Assembly: GCA_001897295.1 (NCBI GenBank)
Contig: MKSN01000001.1
Location: 186,001 to 250,000, forward strand
DNA from: Candidatus Saccharibacteria bacterium 49-20
GTDB lineage: Bacteria > Patescibacteriota > Saccharimonadia > Saccharimonadales > Saccharimonadaceae
Length of the DNA stretch: 64,000 nucleotides
Reading direction: 5' to 3'
Part shown: piece after piece, positions 43,080 through 52,120 of the stretch
Layout: each line of letters starts with the position of its first letter
Position numbering within the stretch: the stretch's first letter is position 1
The notes under the pieces: model-generated
Told to the model about the DNA's origin: nothing
The model's database searches: none
What the model saw: the letters and a program-made list of their open reading frames with translations, nothing else
Translations under genes and position numbers: made by a program

Positions 43080-43943
43080 GTGGGGAAGTTAACAGTTACA
43101 CAACTTAAACAGAAAGCGAATGATATCCGCCGCGATATTATTACGATGCTTGAAGCGGCTGGAAGTGGCCACAGCGCAGGCCCGCTTGGTCTCGCCGATA
43201 TCTTCGCAGCACTTTACTTCGACGTTATGAATATTCGTCCCGAAGAACCAGAATGGGCTGATCGCGATGTATTCTTCCTTAGTAACGGACACTGCGTGCC
43301 GGTGCAATACGCCACAATGGCAGAAGCTGGCTACTTCGATAAAGAAGAGCTCAAGACGCTTCGCAAGTTTGGTAGCCGTTTGCAGGGTCACCCTGAACGC
43401 GAAAAACTTCCCGGTCTTGAAAACACTAGTGGTCCACTAGGTAGTGGCTTGTCGCAAGCATCTGGGTATGCGTACAGCCTTCAGTATCTTGATGAAAATC
43501 CGCACCGTTTTGTGTACGTGATTATGGGTGACGGAGAACTTGACGAGGGCAATATTTGGGAAGCAGCAATGTTCGCGGGCAAGAACAAGCTCTCGCAGCT
43601 CATTGCATTTGTTGACCGTAACAACATTCAAATCGATGGAACTACCGAAGACGTCATGCCACTCGAAGACCTTAAGGGCAAGTGGGAGTCATTTGGTTGG
43701 CATGTGCTTGAAATTGATGGTCACAATATTGAAAGTATTATCGACGCAACAAGCCAAGCGCGCGCAATTACAAACCGCCCGACGGTGATTATTGCGCACA
43801 CCATTCCAGGTAAGGGTGTCGACTTTATGGAATATAACTACAAATGGCACGGCATTCCGCCGAACGCCGAACAGGCAAAGGAAGCGCTCGAAGATCTTCG
43901 TACGCTTGGTGGCAAAATTACTCACGAGGGGGCTGGTGTATGA
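43080..43943 (+). CDS. Transketolase, N-terminal (thiamine-binding) subunit
   Basis: 287 residues. SGHSAGPLGLADIFAALYF, the thiamine pyrophosphate-binding GDGELDEGNIWEAAMFAG and FVDRNNIQIDG are all characteristic. The start is a GTG just after the rpe stop codon. It ends in an ATGA overlap with the C-terminal subunit gene. Split transketolases are common in archaea and many reduced bacteria. Confidence 0.94.
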   Translation: MGKLTVTQLKQKANDIRRDIITMLEAAGSGHSAGPLGLADIFAALYFDVMNIRPEEPEWADRDVFFLSNGHCVPVQYATMAEAGYFDKEELKTLRKFGSRLQGHPEREKLPGLENTSGPLGSGLSQASGYAYSLQYLDENPHRFVYVIMGDGELDEGNIWEAAMFAGKNKLSQLIAFVDRNNIQIDGTTEDVMPLEDLKGKWESFGWHVLEIDGHNIESIIDATSQARAITNRPTVIIAHTIPGKGVDFMEYNYKWHGIPPNAEQAKEALEDLRTLGGKITHEGAGV

Positions 43944-44932
43944 CATATCCTTTAAATCCATTGGTATATAGCAAAGAGGTTGAAGTAGAGCCGATTCGTG
44001 CGGGATTTGGCCGTGGCCTCAAGATTGCAGGCGAGCACAACGAGAACGTTGTCGCGCTTTGTGCGGACTTGACTGAAAGTACTCAGATGCACTTATTTAA
44101 AGAAGCATTTCCAAAGCGCTTCATCGAAATTGGTATTGCCGAGCAAAATCTTGTAACCGTTGCGAGTGGACTTGCGCGTGCGGGCAAGATTCCATTTACG
44201 AGTAGTTACGCGGCATTTAGTCCGGGCCGAAACTGGGAGCAGATTCGCACCACCGCAACTCTTAACAACCAACCAGTCAAGGTTGTGGGTTCACACGCGG
44301 GTGTGAGTGTGGGGCCTGATGGCGCAACGCACCAGATGCTTGAAGATATTGCAATTATGCGCGTGCTTCCAAATATGGTGGTGATCGCACCTGGCGACAG
44401 CCTTGAGGCTGAAAAAGCCACTTTAGCACTCGCTGAAAACGGCAAGCCAAGCTACCTTCGTCTTGCGCGCGAGAAGACACCAATCTTTAGCACGAAAGAA
44501 TCTCCATTTGAAATTGGAAAGGCGTATGTACTAAAAGAAGGTGAGGACGTCACACTTCTTGGCACCGGCACAATGACCTACCACCTGCTGAACGCCGCAA
44601 AGCTCCTTGAAGAAAAGGGTGTGAACGCTGAAGTAGTTCACGTACCTACTATTAAACCGCTCGACGAAAAGACGATCCTTGCGAGTGCACGCAAGACTGG
44701 CCGCGTGGTAACTGCCGAAGAAGCACAAGCGGCTGGTGGGTTTGGAAGCGCGGTGACTGAGTTCCTTAGTACCGTACTGCCAATGCCAGTAAAGCGTATT
44801 GGTATTGAAGATCGTTTTGGCGAATCTGGCGCTCCAAATGAGCTTATGGAATACTTCGGTCTCACGGGTGAAAAACTTGTGCCGCAAATCGAAGCGTTCA
44901 TCGAAGAAATGCCTCGCTACCACCAAGCATAA
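43940..44932 (+). CDS. Transketolase, C-terminal subunit
   Basis: 330 residues, covering the pyrimidine-binding and C-terminal domains: RFIEIGIAEQNLVTVASGLARAG, PFTSSYAAFSPGRNWEQIR, LRLAREKTP and VVTAEEAQAAGGFGSAV. The ATG overlaps the stop codon of the N-terminal subunit. Together they move two-carbon units between sugar phosphates. Confidence 0.94.
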   Translation: MTYPLNPLVYSKEVEVEPIRAGFGRGLKIAGEHNENVVALCADLTESTQMHLFKEAFPKRFIEIGIAEQNLVTVASGLARAGKIPFTSSYAAFSPGRNWEQIRTTATLNNQPVKVVGSHAGVSVGPDGATHQMLEDIAIMRVLPNMVVIAPGDSLEAEKATLALAENGKPSYLRLAREKTPIFSTKESPFEIGKAYVLKEGEDVTLLGTGTMTYHLLNAAKLLEEKGVNAEVVHVPTIKPLDEKTILASARKTGRVVTAEEAQAAGGFGSAVTEFLSTVLPMPVKRIGIEDRFGESGAPNELMEYFGLTGEKLVPQIEAFIEEMPRYHQA

Positions 44933-44933
44933 G

Positions 44934-44942
44934 TGCTATACT
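44934..44942 (+). promoter_or_regulatory. Extended -10 promoter of fba
   Basis: TGCTATACT, followed by a leader of about 35 nt with AGGGGG at 44969-44974, 8 nt before the ATG. Unlike many genes here, fba has a leader and a ribosome site. Confidence 0.7.
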
Positions 44943-44982
44943 ACAGGCAAGAGTAATAACTATCTTTTAGGGGGCTAGTTTA

Positions 44983-45894
44983 ATGGGTTTAACAATAGCA
45001 GAAATTCGCGATAATACACTTCGCGCTCGTCATTTAATGCAGCGCAGCCGCCAGCAAGGTTTTGCGGTCGGTGCGTTTAATATCGACAACCAAGAAACAC
45101 TCATCGCAATTGCGCGTGCCGCACAAAAGCTTAACGCACCGGTACTCGTAGAGGTAAGCCAGGGCGAAGTAGAGGCAATCGGCCTTGATAACCTTCGCGA
45201 TATGGTCGACAACTACAAAAAAGAATACGGCGTTGAAATGTACATCAACCTTGATCACAGCCCAACGGTCGAAGCATGTAAGCAAGCGATTGACGCAGGC
45301 TATGAATTTATTCACATCGACATCTCACAAGCAAACCACGATGCGAGTGAAGAGGAAATTGTCGCCAAAACTAAAGAGGTCGTTGAATACGCGAAGTTTA
45401 CGGGTGCGCTCGTAGAAAGTGAACCACACTACTTTGGTGGAAGTAGTAACGTCCACACTGAAGAAATCAATTACGAAGAGATTAAGAAGACGTTCTCTAC
45501 CCCTGAAAGTGCGAAGGCCTTTGTCGAAGCGACTGGTATTGATACCTTTGCAGCGGCAATTGGCAACCTTCACGGCAAGTACCCAGTGCCGAAAGAACTC
45601 GACCTTGAGCTTCTCGGTCGTATTCGCGAAGCGATTCCATGCCAGATCAGCCTGCACGGTGGTTCAGGTACCCCACTGCACTTCTTTGAAGACGCAGCAA
45701 AGATTGGTGTGAGCAAGATTAACATCAACAGCGATATGCGCTACGCATTCCGCACCGTCATGGAAGAGGAGCTTAAGGCGCACCCAGATGAATTTGCGGT
45801 TGTGAAGCTTATGGACAAGGTGAAAGATGCCGTACAAGCGGTAGTCGAAGAAAAAATCCAAGCCTTCGGAAGTGCTGGGAAAGCAGTCGTCTGA
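44983..45894 (+). CDS. fba: Class II fructose-bisphosphate aldolase family protein
   Basis: 303 residues, TIM barrel with the zinc-dependent class II features: NLDHSPTVEACKQAIDAG near residue 86, EPHYFGGSSNVH, AAAIGNLHGKYP, SLHGGSGTP and KININSDMRYAF. It cleaves fructose-1,6-bisphosphate and, in several organisms, sedoheptulose-1,7-bisphosphate. Three bases separate it from the first PfkB gene. Confidence 0.92.
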   Translation: MGLTIAEIRDNTLRARHLMQRSRQQGFAVGAFNIDNQETLIAIARAAQKLNAPVLVEVSQGEVEAIGLDNLRDMVDNYKKEYGVEMYINLDHSPTVEACKQAIDAGYEFIHIDISQANHDASEEEIVAKTKEVVEYAKFTGALVESEPHYFGGSSNVHTEEINYEEIKKTFSTPESAKAFVEATGIDTFAAAIGNLHGKYPVPKELDLELLGRIREAIPCQISLHGGSGTPLHFFEDAAKIGVSKININSDMRYAFRTVMEEELKAHPDEFAVVKLMDKVKDAVQAVVEEKIQAFGSAGKAVV

Positions 45895-45897
45895 AGC

Positions 45898-46866
45898 ATG
45901 GCAAAGTTGCCGACCATTGTCACAATCGGAAAAGCTACGCAGGATGTATTCTTGCGTAGCTCCGATGCGTTTACCGAGTTTACCCATAAGGGTGTAAAAT
46001 ACGAGCAGCTTCCTGTGGGTCAAAAGCTCGACCTCGATGAGGTGATTTTCTCGACAGGTGGAAATGTTACGAATGCCGCAGTTACCTTTGCGCGACAAGG
46101 CCTTCACAGTAAGTACTCGTGGTGCATTGGCGATGACGCACCTAGTGAAACGATTCTTCAGAGTCTCGACCGCGAAGGTGTTGATACGACGCATGTGTTC
46201 CAAGGTGAACATTTCAAGCCAAGCTACTCTGTAATCCTGATGCTCGAGGGTGGTGAGCGGACAATCTTGAACTACAGGGGTACGATGCCAACCGCAAAAG
46301 ACCACGAACTTGATATCTCAGTGATCGAAGAAGGTGATTGGATTTACATCTCTTCTCTTGGCAATATGGAACTCCTTGAACGGGTTATTGACCGTGCGGC
46401 CAAGCATGGTGTAAAGGTCATGCTCAACCCTGCGAGCATCGAGCTTGAAGAAACTGAGAAGCTTAAAGGGCTTCTTGAAGATGTCGACGTGCTTGCAGTT
46501 AATAAAGAAGAAGCACAAATGATTGTGCATGGTGAAACCAGCGAAGAGCTCGTACGCCACCTCACCCATTTCGTTCCAGTCGCTATTGTAAGTGACGGGC
46601 CAAAGGGCGTAGTGGCGACAGACAGCAAAACTATTGTCGAAGCCGGAATGTATGAAGATGTACCTGTCATTGACCGTACCGGTGCGGGCGACGCGTTTGG
46701 ATCGGGCTTCCTGAGCGCCTACGCGCAGGGTAAATCGCTTCAAGAAGCGATTGTCTTTGCAAGCGCCAACTCGACTTCAGTCGTACAATATGTCGGTGCG
46801 AAAGAGGGGATTCTTCATCAAGGCGTGCAGTTGCACGACATGCCTTTGACGGAGAAAGATTTCTAG
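45898..46866 (+). CDS. PfkB-family sugar kinase (first of two)
   Basis: 322 residues, ribokinase fold. The N-terminal VTIGKATQDVFLRS, STGGNVTNAAVTFARQG and the catalytic DRTGAGDAFGSGFLSAY are all present, with VNKEEAQMI as the usual N-K/R-E-E motif. It phosphorylates a sugar or sugar phosphate. In this operon, sedoheptulose-7-phosphate or fructose-6-phosphate are plausible acceptors; this is inferred from context. Confidence 0.9.
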   Translation: MAKLPTIVTIGKATQDVFLRSSDAFTEFTHKGVKYEQLPVGQKLDLDEVIFSTGGNVTNAAVTFARQGLHSKYSWCIGDDAPSETILQSLDREGVDTTHVFQGEHFKPSYSVILMLEGGERTILNYRGTMPTAKDHELDISVIEEGDWIYISSLGNMELLERVIDRAAKHGVKVMLNPASIELEETEKLKGLLEDVDVLAVNKEEAQMIVHGETSEELVRHLTHFVPVAIVSDGPKGVVATDSKTIVEAGMYEDVPVIDRTGAGDAFGSGFLSAYAQGKSLQEAIVFASANSTSVVQYVGAKEGILHQGVQLHDMPLTEKDF

Positions 46867-46867
46867 T

Positions 46868-47389
46868 ATGGCGCACGCGCTCCAGCAACTTTTGATGCGA
46901 GAAGATTCACTCTTTTCGCGCGCATTAGAGAAGCTGGAGCGCATCGTCGATAACGACGGTGTTGATACGCGGCTTATTGCTGATATTACTCACAAAGCAC
47001 ACGATATCACTCGAAGCCTGCGTCTTGATCCCGCAAATAGTACGGGCGCAGAAATCTATGCGGCCCTGCGAGGTCATATCGGTGCTGATGACCGTATCGA
47101 GGCGCTTCTTGCGACTGACTACGTGCTTTTCTCGTACGATGGTGACATAGTCTCGTTTAACCTTATTGACCTTCTTGAAGACGCGCATAACAAGCGTTCA
47201 TTCGATAATCGTTCGCTCGAACACGCGCAGCGTGCATTGATGGGCGAGATTATACACCGCTATACGTCACACGCCAGAACCCATGACCCCACGGTGAGAG
47301 GATTGCTGCAAGAGGTCGAGCTGCTCACCGAGAATCCAGTAAAGAATACGAAGCTACCCCCATTAACAAAAGTACAGAAACGAAAGTAG
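46868..47389 (+). CDS. All-helical protein of unknown function in the sugar kinase operon
   Basis: 173 residues without a signal peptide or membrane helix, largely predicted helical, rich in Asp, Arg, His and Leu, with HKAHDITRSLRLDP and DRIEALLATDYVLFSYDGD segments. It stands one base after the first PfkB gene and 9 nt before the second, so it is almost certainly in their transcript. I recognise no family. It could be a regulatory or scaffolding partner of the kinases. Confidence 0.7.
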   Translation: MAHALQQLLMREDSLFSRALEKLERIVDNDGVDTRLIADITHKAHDITRSLRLDPANSTGAEIYAALRGHIGADDRIEALLATDYVLFSYDGDIVSFNLIDLLEDAHNKRSFDNRSLEHAQRALMGEIIHRYTSHARTHDPTVRGLLQEVELLTENPVKNTKLPPLTKVQKRK

Positions 47390-47398
47390 GAGAAAGAA

Positions 47399-48400
47399 AT
47401 GTCACAACCATACATCCTTGCCATCGGAGATATTTTCACGGATGCATTTATTAAACTCAACGAAGATGTTGCGCGTGTTGAGACTGATGAAAATGGCGAA
47501 AAGCGCATTAGCCTTCCTTTGGGATCGAAACCACCTTATGATGGTGTCGACATTGTACAGGGTGTGGGCCCTGCGCCAAACGCGGCTGTTGCAACTGCGC
47601 GCCTTGGTGTTGCGACAAGCCTTATTTCTTTCCTTGGTGATGACCAGGTAGGTAAGGACGCAGTCGCCTATATTGCGGGTGAAGGTATTGCGACCGATCA
47701 GCTTTCCGTGCAAGAAGGCATGAAGACAAGCTATTACTACGTCCTTCGCTACGGAGCAGAGCGTACTATCTTGGTGAAGAACGAAGCCTTTGAATATAAA
47801 TGGGTCGACCCAGCCGAAGAACCTGAGTGGATTTACCTCGCGCTTATTAGTAATGACTCTTGGGAATTCCATGAAGGGCTTGCAGCGTACCTTGAGGCGC
47901 ACCCGAATGTGAAGCTTGCGTTCCAGCCAGGCACCTTCCACTTCAAGTGGGGAGTAGAGAAACTTGCGACGCTCTATCGCCGCACGCACATTATCGTGTT
48001 GAACCGCGAAGAAGCAGTCGACATTACCGGCGCTTCTTATGATTCGATTCATAACCTCGCCTACGCATTGCACGACCTTGGGCCACAAAAGGTTGTGATT
48101 ACCGATGGTCCAAACGGATCATACGCATCATACGACTTTAAACTCGTGACGATTCCTAACTATCCTGACCCAGCCCCTCCAGTAGATCGTACAGGTGCGG
48201 GTGACGCATTCGCATCAACCATTGTGGCCGCGTTGGCACTTGGTGAATCTATGGACACTGCACTGACATGGGCGCCAATTAATAGCGCAAGCGTGGTGCA
48301 AAAGCTTGGTGCACAGGCAGGACTTCTTCGCCGAGAAGAAGTTGATAAGTTCTTGGCTGACGCCCCGGACTGGTACAAATTGACTGATTTTGAAGGGTAA
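47399..48400 (+). CDS. PfkB-family sugar kinase (second)
   Basis: 333 residues. AIGDIFTDAFIKL at the N-terminus, VQGVGPAPNAAVATARLGVATSLISFLGDDQVG, VLNREEAVDITG and VDRTGAGDAFASTIVAAL are PfkB motifs. It is clearly different from the first kinase, suggesting another substrate (for example ribose or a nucleoside versus a sugar phosphate). AGGAG lies before the ATG. Confidence 0.9.
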   Translation: MSQPYILAIGDIFTDAFIKLNEDVARVETDENGEKRISLPLGSKPPYDGVDIVQGVGPAPNAAVATARLGVATSLISFLGDDQVGKDAVAYIAGEGIATDQLSVQEGMKTSYYYVLRYGAERTILVKNEAFEYKWVDPAEEPEWIYLALISNDSWEFHEGLAAYLEAHPNVKLAFQPGTFHFKWGVEKLATLYRRTHIIVLNREEAVDITGASYDSIHNLAYALHDLGPQKVVITDGPNGSYASYDFKLVTIPNYPDPAPPVDRTGAGDAFASTIVAALALGESMDTALTWAPINSASVVQKLGAQAGLLRREEVDKFLADAPDWYKLTDFEG

Positions 48401-48402
48401 GC

Positions 48403-49173
48403 ATGGCTGACATAAACATTCCTGTCGATTCATTAAAAAATGAAGACCAAAAGAACCATCTGCTGGTTCGCCAAAAGTTGATTGATGCCGCCGAAGGGCG
48501 ACTCGTCACGGTTGTTGAAGAGTTTGAAAAAGCTTTTGACATCCTCGGTAAGTACGGCCAAACCGTCACGGTATTTGGTACCGCACGACTTCCTTTGGAG
48601 CACCCTGTGTGTCGTCAGGCCTATGCGGCTGGCTGGGCACTCGCCAAGAAGGGGTACGCGATTGTCACCGGTGGTGGCGGCGGCGTCATGGAAGCTGCGA
48701 ACAAGGGCGCGAAAGAAGCTGGCGGGGTATCGATTGGGTTCAATATCCACCTTCCAATGGAGCAGAGCCTCAATAATTTTACGACCGAAAGTTATCGCTT
48801 TGAGCACTTCTTTGGTCGTAAGGTCGCTATGACACTCGACGCGAGCGCCTATGTGTATGCAGGTGGCGGCTTCGGCACATTCGATGAATTGTTCGAAGTA
48901 GTCACGCTCATGCAAACAGGTATCATTCCGCAGGTGCCAATCATTCTTCTAGGAAAGGACTTTTGGACGCCACTCGACCAATTTATTCGTGATACGCTTT
49001 CTGACCAGTATCACACTATTGATCCAGAGGATCGTAGCCTGTACACAATCACCGATGATATTCAGCAGGCAGTTGAGATTATTGAGGCAAGTACACTGGA
49101 GCGTGCACGTGAAGAAATGTTCAACCGAGCTTACAAGCTCAAGGACCGCTGGATTGCTGAAGGCAAGCGCTAA
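48403..49173 (+). CDS. LOG-family phosphoribohydrolase-like protein (TIGR00730)
   Basis: 256 residues. TVFGTARLPLEHPVC, VTGGGGGVMEAANKGAKEAGG and AGGGFGTFDELFEVVTLMQTG correspond to the family motifs GGGxGxMExxxxG and PGGxGTxxE, with Ala replacing Pro in the latter. LOG enzymes release a free base and ribose-5-phosphate from nucleoside 5'-monophosphates. Its place at the end of a pentose-phosphate operon fits a role in ribose salvage. Confidence 0.87.
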   Translation: MADINIPVDSLKNEDQKNHLLVRQKLIDAAEGRLVTVVEEFEKAFDILGKYGQTVTVFGTARLPLEHPVCRQAYAAGWALAKKGYAIVTGGGGGVMEAANKGAKEAGGVSIGFNIHLPMEQSLNNFTTESYRFEHFFGRKVAMTLDASAYVYAGGGFGTFDELFEVVTLMQTGIIPQVPIILLGKDFWTPLDQFIRDTLSDQYHTIDPEDRSLYTITDDIQQAVEIIEASTLERAREEMFNRAYKLKDRWIAEGKR

Positions 49174-49235
49174 AAGCATTCTTTACAACAAGGCCGTAAC
49201 TGGCTATGCTTAGTAGTAATTAACTGCGAGGGGAT

Positions 49236-49829
49236 ATGGGAAAATATACGGGTAAGCGCACGCTTGTGACCACTTTGTCGGTACTGGCTGTTTTGTTGCT
49301 AGCGATTGGCGGTGTTGCACTCACGCGACTTGGTGCAAAGCAAGACCCGTACGTGCAGCCCGAAACCTCGAAGTCACAGTCAAGCCAGACGACGCAGACG
49401 CCCGACGAGTCGTCTTCGAATGACAGCACCGGCGCAAACAATGCGCAGTCCGAGTATCAGGCCACAATTGACCCTGCAACGGTAAGTACAGTTGATATCA
49501 CGCCAATGAGTATTACGGTATCGTACGTTAAGGGGGTGGGTGCATTTGAATACGAGGTGCTTCGCGCGCAGAACGGTACACGATATGTAGAGTTTCGCAG
49601 CAGCGGCCTTGTAGGGACGAAGTGTACAAACGATATGGGTACTTTTGCATCGATCATTGCAAACCCATCCGATGCAGAAAGTGCGACACTCTCTAAAACC
49701 ACTACGGTAGACGGGGTGAAGTATGGACTTTCTCTTGCGGACGCGACATGCACAAGTGATGGCGCAGCGCTCCAGAAGTACCAACAATCCTTTAGCGATG
49801 CCTTCACTCTACTTAAGAAACTAGGGTAG
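49236..49829 (+). CDS. Anchored extracytoplasmic protein, unknown
   Basis: 197 residues: a membrane anchor (about 9-30), a Ser/Thr/Gln/Asp-rich linker (40-75) and a domain with two cysteines (GTKCTND, DATCTSD). It resembles the protein at 28210 in plan but not clearly in sequence. GAGGGG precedes the ATG. The function is unknown. Confidence 0.7.
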   Translation: MGKYTGKRTLVTTLSVLAVLLLAIGGVALTRLGAKQDPYVQPETSKSQSSQTTQTPDESSSNDSTGANNAQSEYQATIDPATVSTVDITPMSITVSYVKGVGAFEYEVLRAQNGTRYVEFRSSGLVGTKCTNDMGTFASIIANPSDAESATLSKTTTVDGVKYGLSLADATCTSDGAALQKYQQSFSDAFTLLKKLG

Positions 49830-49844
49830 CGTATAATGGAAGGG

Positions 49845-51815
49845 ATGGAGCAACGTTTTGTCCTTAACTCGAAGTATAAGCCTACCGGTGATCAGCCGCA
49901 GGCAATTGCTGAGTTGGTCGCTGGACTCGAGAAGGGCGAGCGTGAGCAGACACTGCTTGGTGTCACCGGTTCTGGTAAGACATTTACCATGGCAAACATT
50001 ATTGCCGATCGCCAAGTGCCGACCTTGGTGCTTGCGCACAACAAGACGCTCGCCGCTCAACTATACAGCGAGTTTAAGGCGTTTTTCCCAGATAACGAGG
50101 TGCACTATTTCGTCAGTTACTTCGATTACTATCAGCCGGAAGCTTACATCGCCAGTAGCGATACCTACATTGAAAAAGACAGTAAAATTAACGACGAGAT
50201 TGATCGTCTTCGCCACGCAGCGACAACCGCGTTACTTACACGCCGGGACACGATTATTGTCGCCAGCGTCAGCTGTATCTACGGCATCGGTTCTCCAGAT
50301 GACTACTCGGAAATGTCGATTAAAGTCACGCAAGGTGAGCGTCGTCAGCAAGATAAATTTGTACGCCAACTGACTGATATTCAGTATCAGCGCAATGATA
50401 TTGATTTTCACCGCGGAACCTTCCGTGTAAAGGGTGATATTGTCGATGTCTTCCCGGCGGGTAGTGATGTTGCGTATCGCATCGAATTCTTCGGCGATGA
50501 AGTTGAGCGTTTGACGCGCATTGATCCGCTTACTGGTGAGATTCTTGGCGAACCCTCGTATGTTGACATTTTCCCAAGTAGCCACTACGTGACGCCGAAG
50601 CAAAAGGTTGAGCGTGCAATCGTATTGATTAAAGAAGAATATAACGAGCGCATGGAGTTCTTTGAAAAGCACGATAAGCTTCTAGAAGCTCAGCGCCTCG
50701 CGCAGCGCACTAAGTACGACCTTGAAATGCTCGAGGAGACCGGCTTCGTAAAGGGTATCGAGAACTACAGCCGATATCTCACCAACCGTGAGCCAGGTGA
50801 GCAACCAGCGACACTTCTTGACTACTTCCCAGATGACTTCTTGTTGTTTGTCGACGAAAGCCACATGACCTTGCCACAGGTGCGTGGTATGTATAACGGT
50901 GACCGTGCTCGAAAAGAGGTCTTGGTTGAATATGGATTCCGTCTTCCGAGCGCGCTCGACAACCGACCGTTAACATTTGATGAGTTTAATCGCCACCTTC
51001 ACCAAGCGGTGTACGTCTCGGCGACACCTTCTGAATATGAACTTTCGCACAGTCCGGAGCCCGCGCAGCAAATTATTCGCCCGACCGGATTGATTGATCC
51101 AGAAATCGTGATTCGCCCAACCGAAGGCCAAATTGATGACTTGATTGCCGAAATCCGTGAGCGAGTTGAAAAGAGCCAGCGCGTGCTAGTGACGACACTT
51201 ACTAAGCGTATGGCTGAGGACCTGACGACTTATTTGCAAGAGCTCGATATAAAGACGGCATATATTCACAGTGAGGTTGACACGCTTGAGCGTAGCGACA
51301 TTCTTCGTGACCTTCGTGCAGGCGTGTATGACGTACTCGTAGGTATTAACTTGCTTCGTGAAGGGCTCGACCTTCCAGAGGTGAGTCTGGTTGCAATTAT
51401 TGACGCCGACAAGGAAGGATTCCTACGTAGCGCGAGTGCGCTGATTCAGATTATCGGTCGTGCTGCACGTCACGTTGAAGGTAAGGTGCTGATGTATGCC
51501 GATGGTATTACACGTTCGATGCAGCAAGCAATTGATGAAACGAATCGTCGTCGTGGTATTCAAGAGGCATACAACGAGAAGCACAACATCACCCCAACAA
51601 GCGTCGCAAAAGCGATCGACGAGGGTCTTCGCGCCATCATTCCAAAGAAGGAAGATGACAGGCCAAAACTCGACCTCAAGAAGATTCCAAAAGACGAATA
51701 TAAGAGTCTGGTGAAAGAGCTTTCTGCACAGATGGACCTTGCAAGTGCAAACCTTGAGTTTGAAAAGGCTGCCGAACTTCGCGACCTGATTGCTGAAATC
51801 AAGCAGAAAATGTAA
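49845..51815 (+). CDS. uvrB: Excinuclease ABC subunit B
   Basis: 656 residues, normal length. Walker [14 protein letters not shown] near residue 36-44, the beta-hairpin [39 protein letters not shown], helicase motifs [19 protein letters not shown] and QIIGRAARH, and a C-terminal UVR domain. An upstream in-frame ATG at 49836 overlaps the -10 box TATAAT (49832-49837), so the start at 49845 with a 7-nt gap is preferred (leaderless). It works with UvrA and UvrC in excision repair. Confidence 0.97.
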   Translation: MEQRFVLNSKYKPTGDQPQAIAELVAGLEKGEREQTLLGVTGSGKTFTMANIIADRQVPTLVLAHNKTLAAQLYSEFKAFFPDNEVHYFVSYFDYYQPEAYIASSDTYIEKDSKINDEIDRLRHAATTALLTRRDTIIVASVSCIYGIGSPDDYSEMSIKVTQGERRQQDKFVRQLTDIQYQRNDIDFHRGTFRVKGDIVDVFPAGSDVAYRIEFFGDEVERLTRIDPLTGEILGEPSYVDIFPSSHYVTPKQKVERAIVLIKEEYNERMEFFEKHDKLLEAQRLAQRTKYDLEMLEETGFVKGIENYSRYLTNREPGEQPATLLDYFPDDFLLFVDESHMTLPQVRGMYNGDRARKEVLVEYGFRLPSALDNRPLTFDEFNRHLHQAVYVSATPSEYELSHSPEPAQQIIRPTGLIDPEIVIRPTEGQIDDLIAEIRERVEKSQRVLVTTLTKRMAEDLTTYLQELDIKTAYIHSEVDTLERSDILRDLRAGVYDVLVGINLLREGLDLPEVSLVAIIDADKEGFLRSASALIQIIGRAARHVEGKVLMYADGITRSMQQAIDETNRRRGIQEAYNEKHNITPTSVAKAIDEGLRAIIPKKEDDRPKLDLKKIPKDEYKSLVKELSAQMDLASANLEFEKAAELRDLIAEIKQKM

Positions 51816-51826
51816 AATAAGGGAAT

Positions 51827-52117
51827 ATGACAGATATCTCCACCTCCGACGTGCAGCATCTTGCACAGCTAAGTAGTTTGCAGCTAGATGATCATGAAGT
51901 AGAAGCGCTTCGTGTTGACCTTGGCAATATTCTTGGATACATTGATCAACTTTCTGAATTGAATACTGAAGGCGTCGAGCCAACCTATCAGGTGACTGAC
52001 CTGCAAAACGTATGGCGCGATGATGTCATCGATAATTATGACCTGGGCCGCGACGAGCTCCTTGCGCTTGCCCCCGACGCCGATAGTAACCAGATTAAAG
52101 TACCGAAAGTGTTATAG
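51827..52117 (+). CDS. gatC: Aspartyl/glutamyl-tRNA amidotransferase subunit C
   Basis: 96 residues with DVQHLAQLSSLQLDDHEVEALRVDLGNILGYIDQLSELNTEGVEPTYQ in parts matching GatC's helix pair, and a C-terminal VPKVL. It stabilises GatA and GatB. TAAAAT, overlapping the uvrB stop codon, ends 8 nt before the ATG. Three bases separate it from gatA. Confidence 0.93.
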   Translation: MTDISTSDVQHLAQLSSLQLDDHEVEALRVDLGNILGYIDQLSELNTEGVEPTYQVTDLQNVWRDDVIDNYDLGRDELLALAPDADSNQIKVPKVL

Positions 52118-52120
52118 AGC

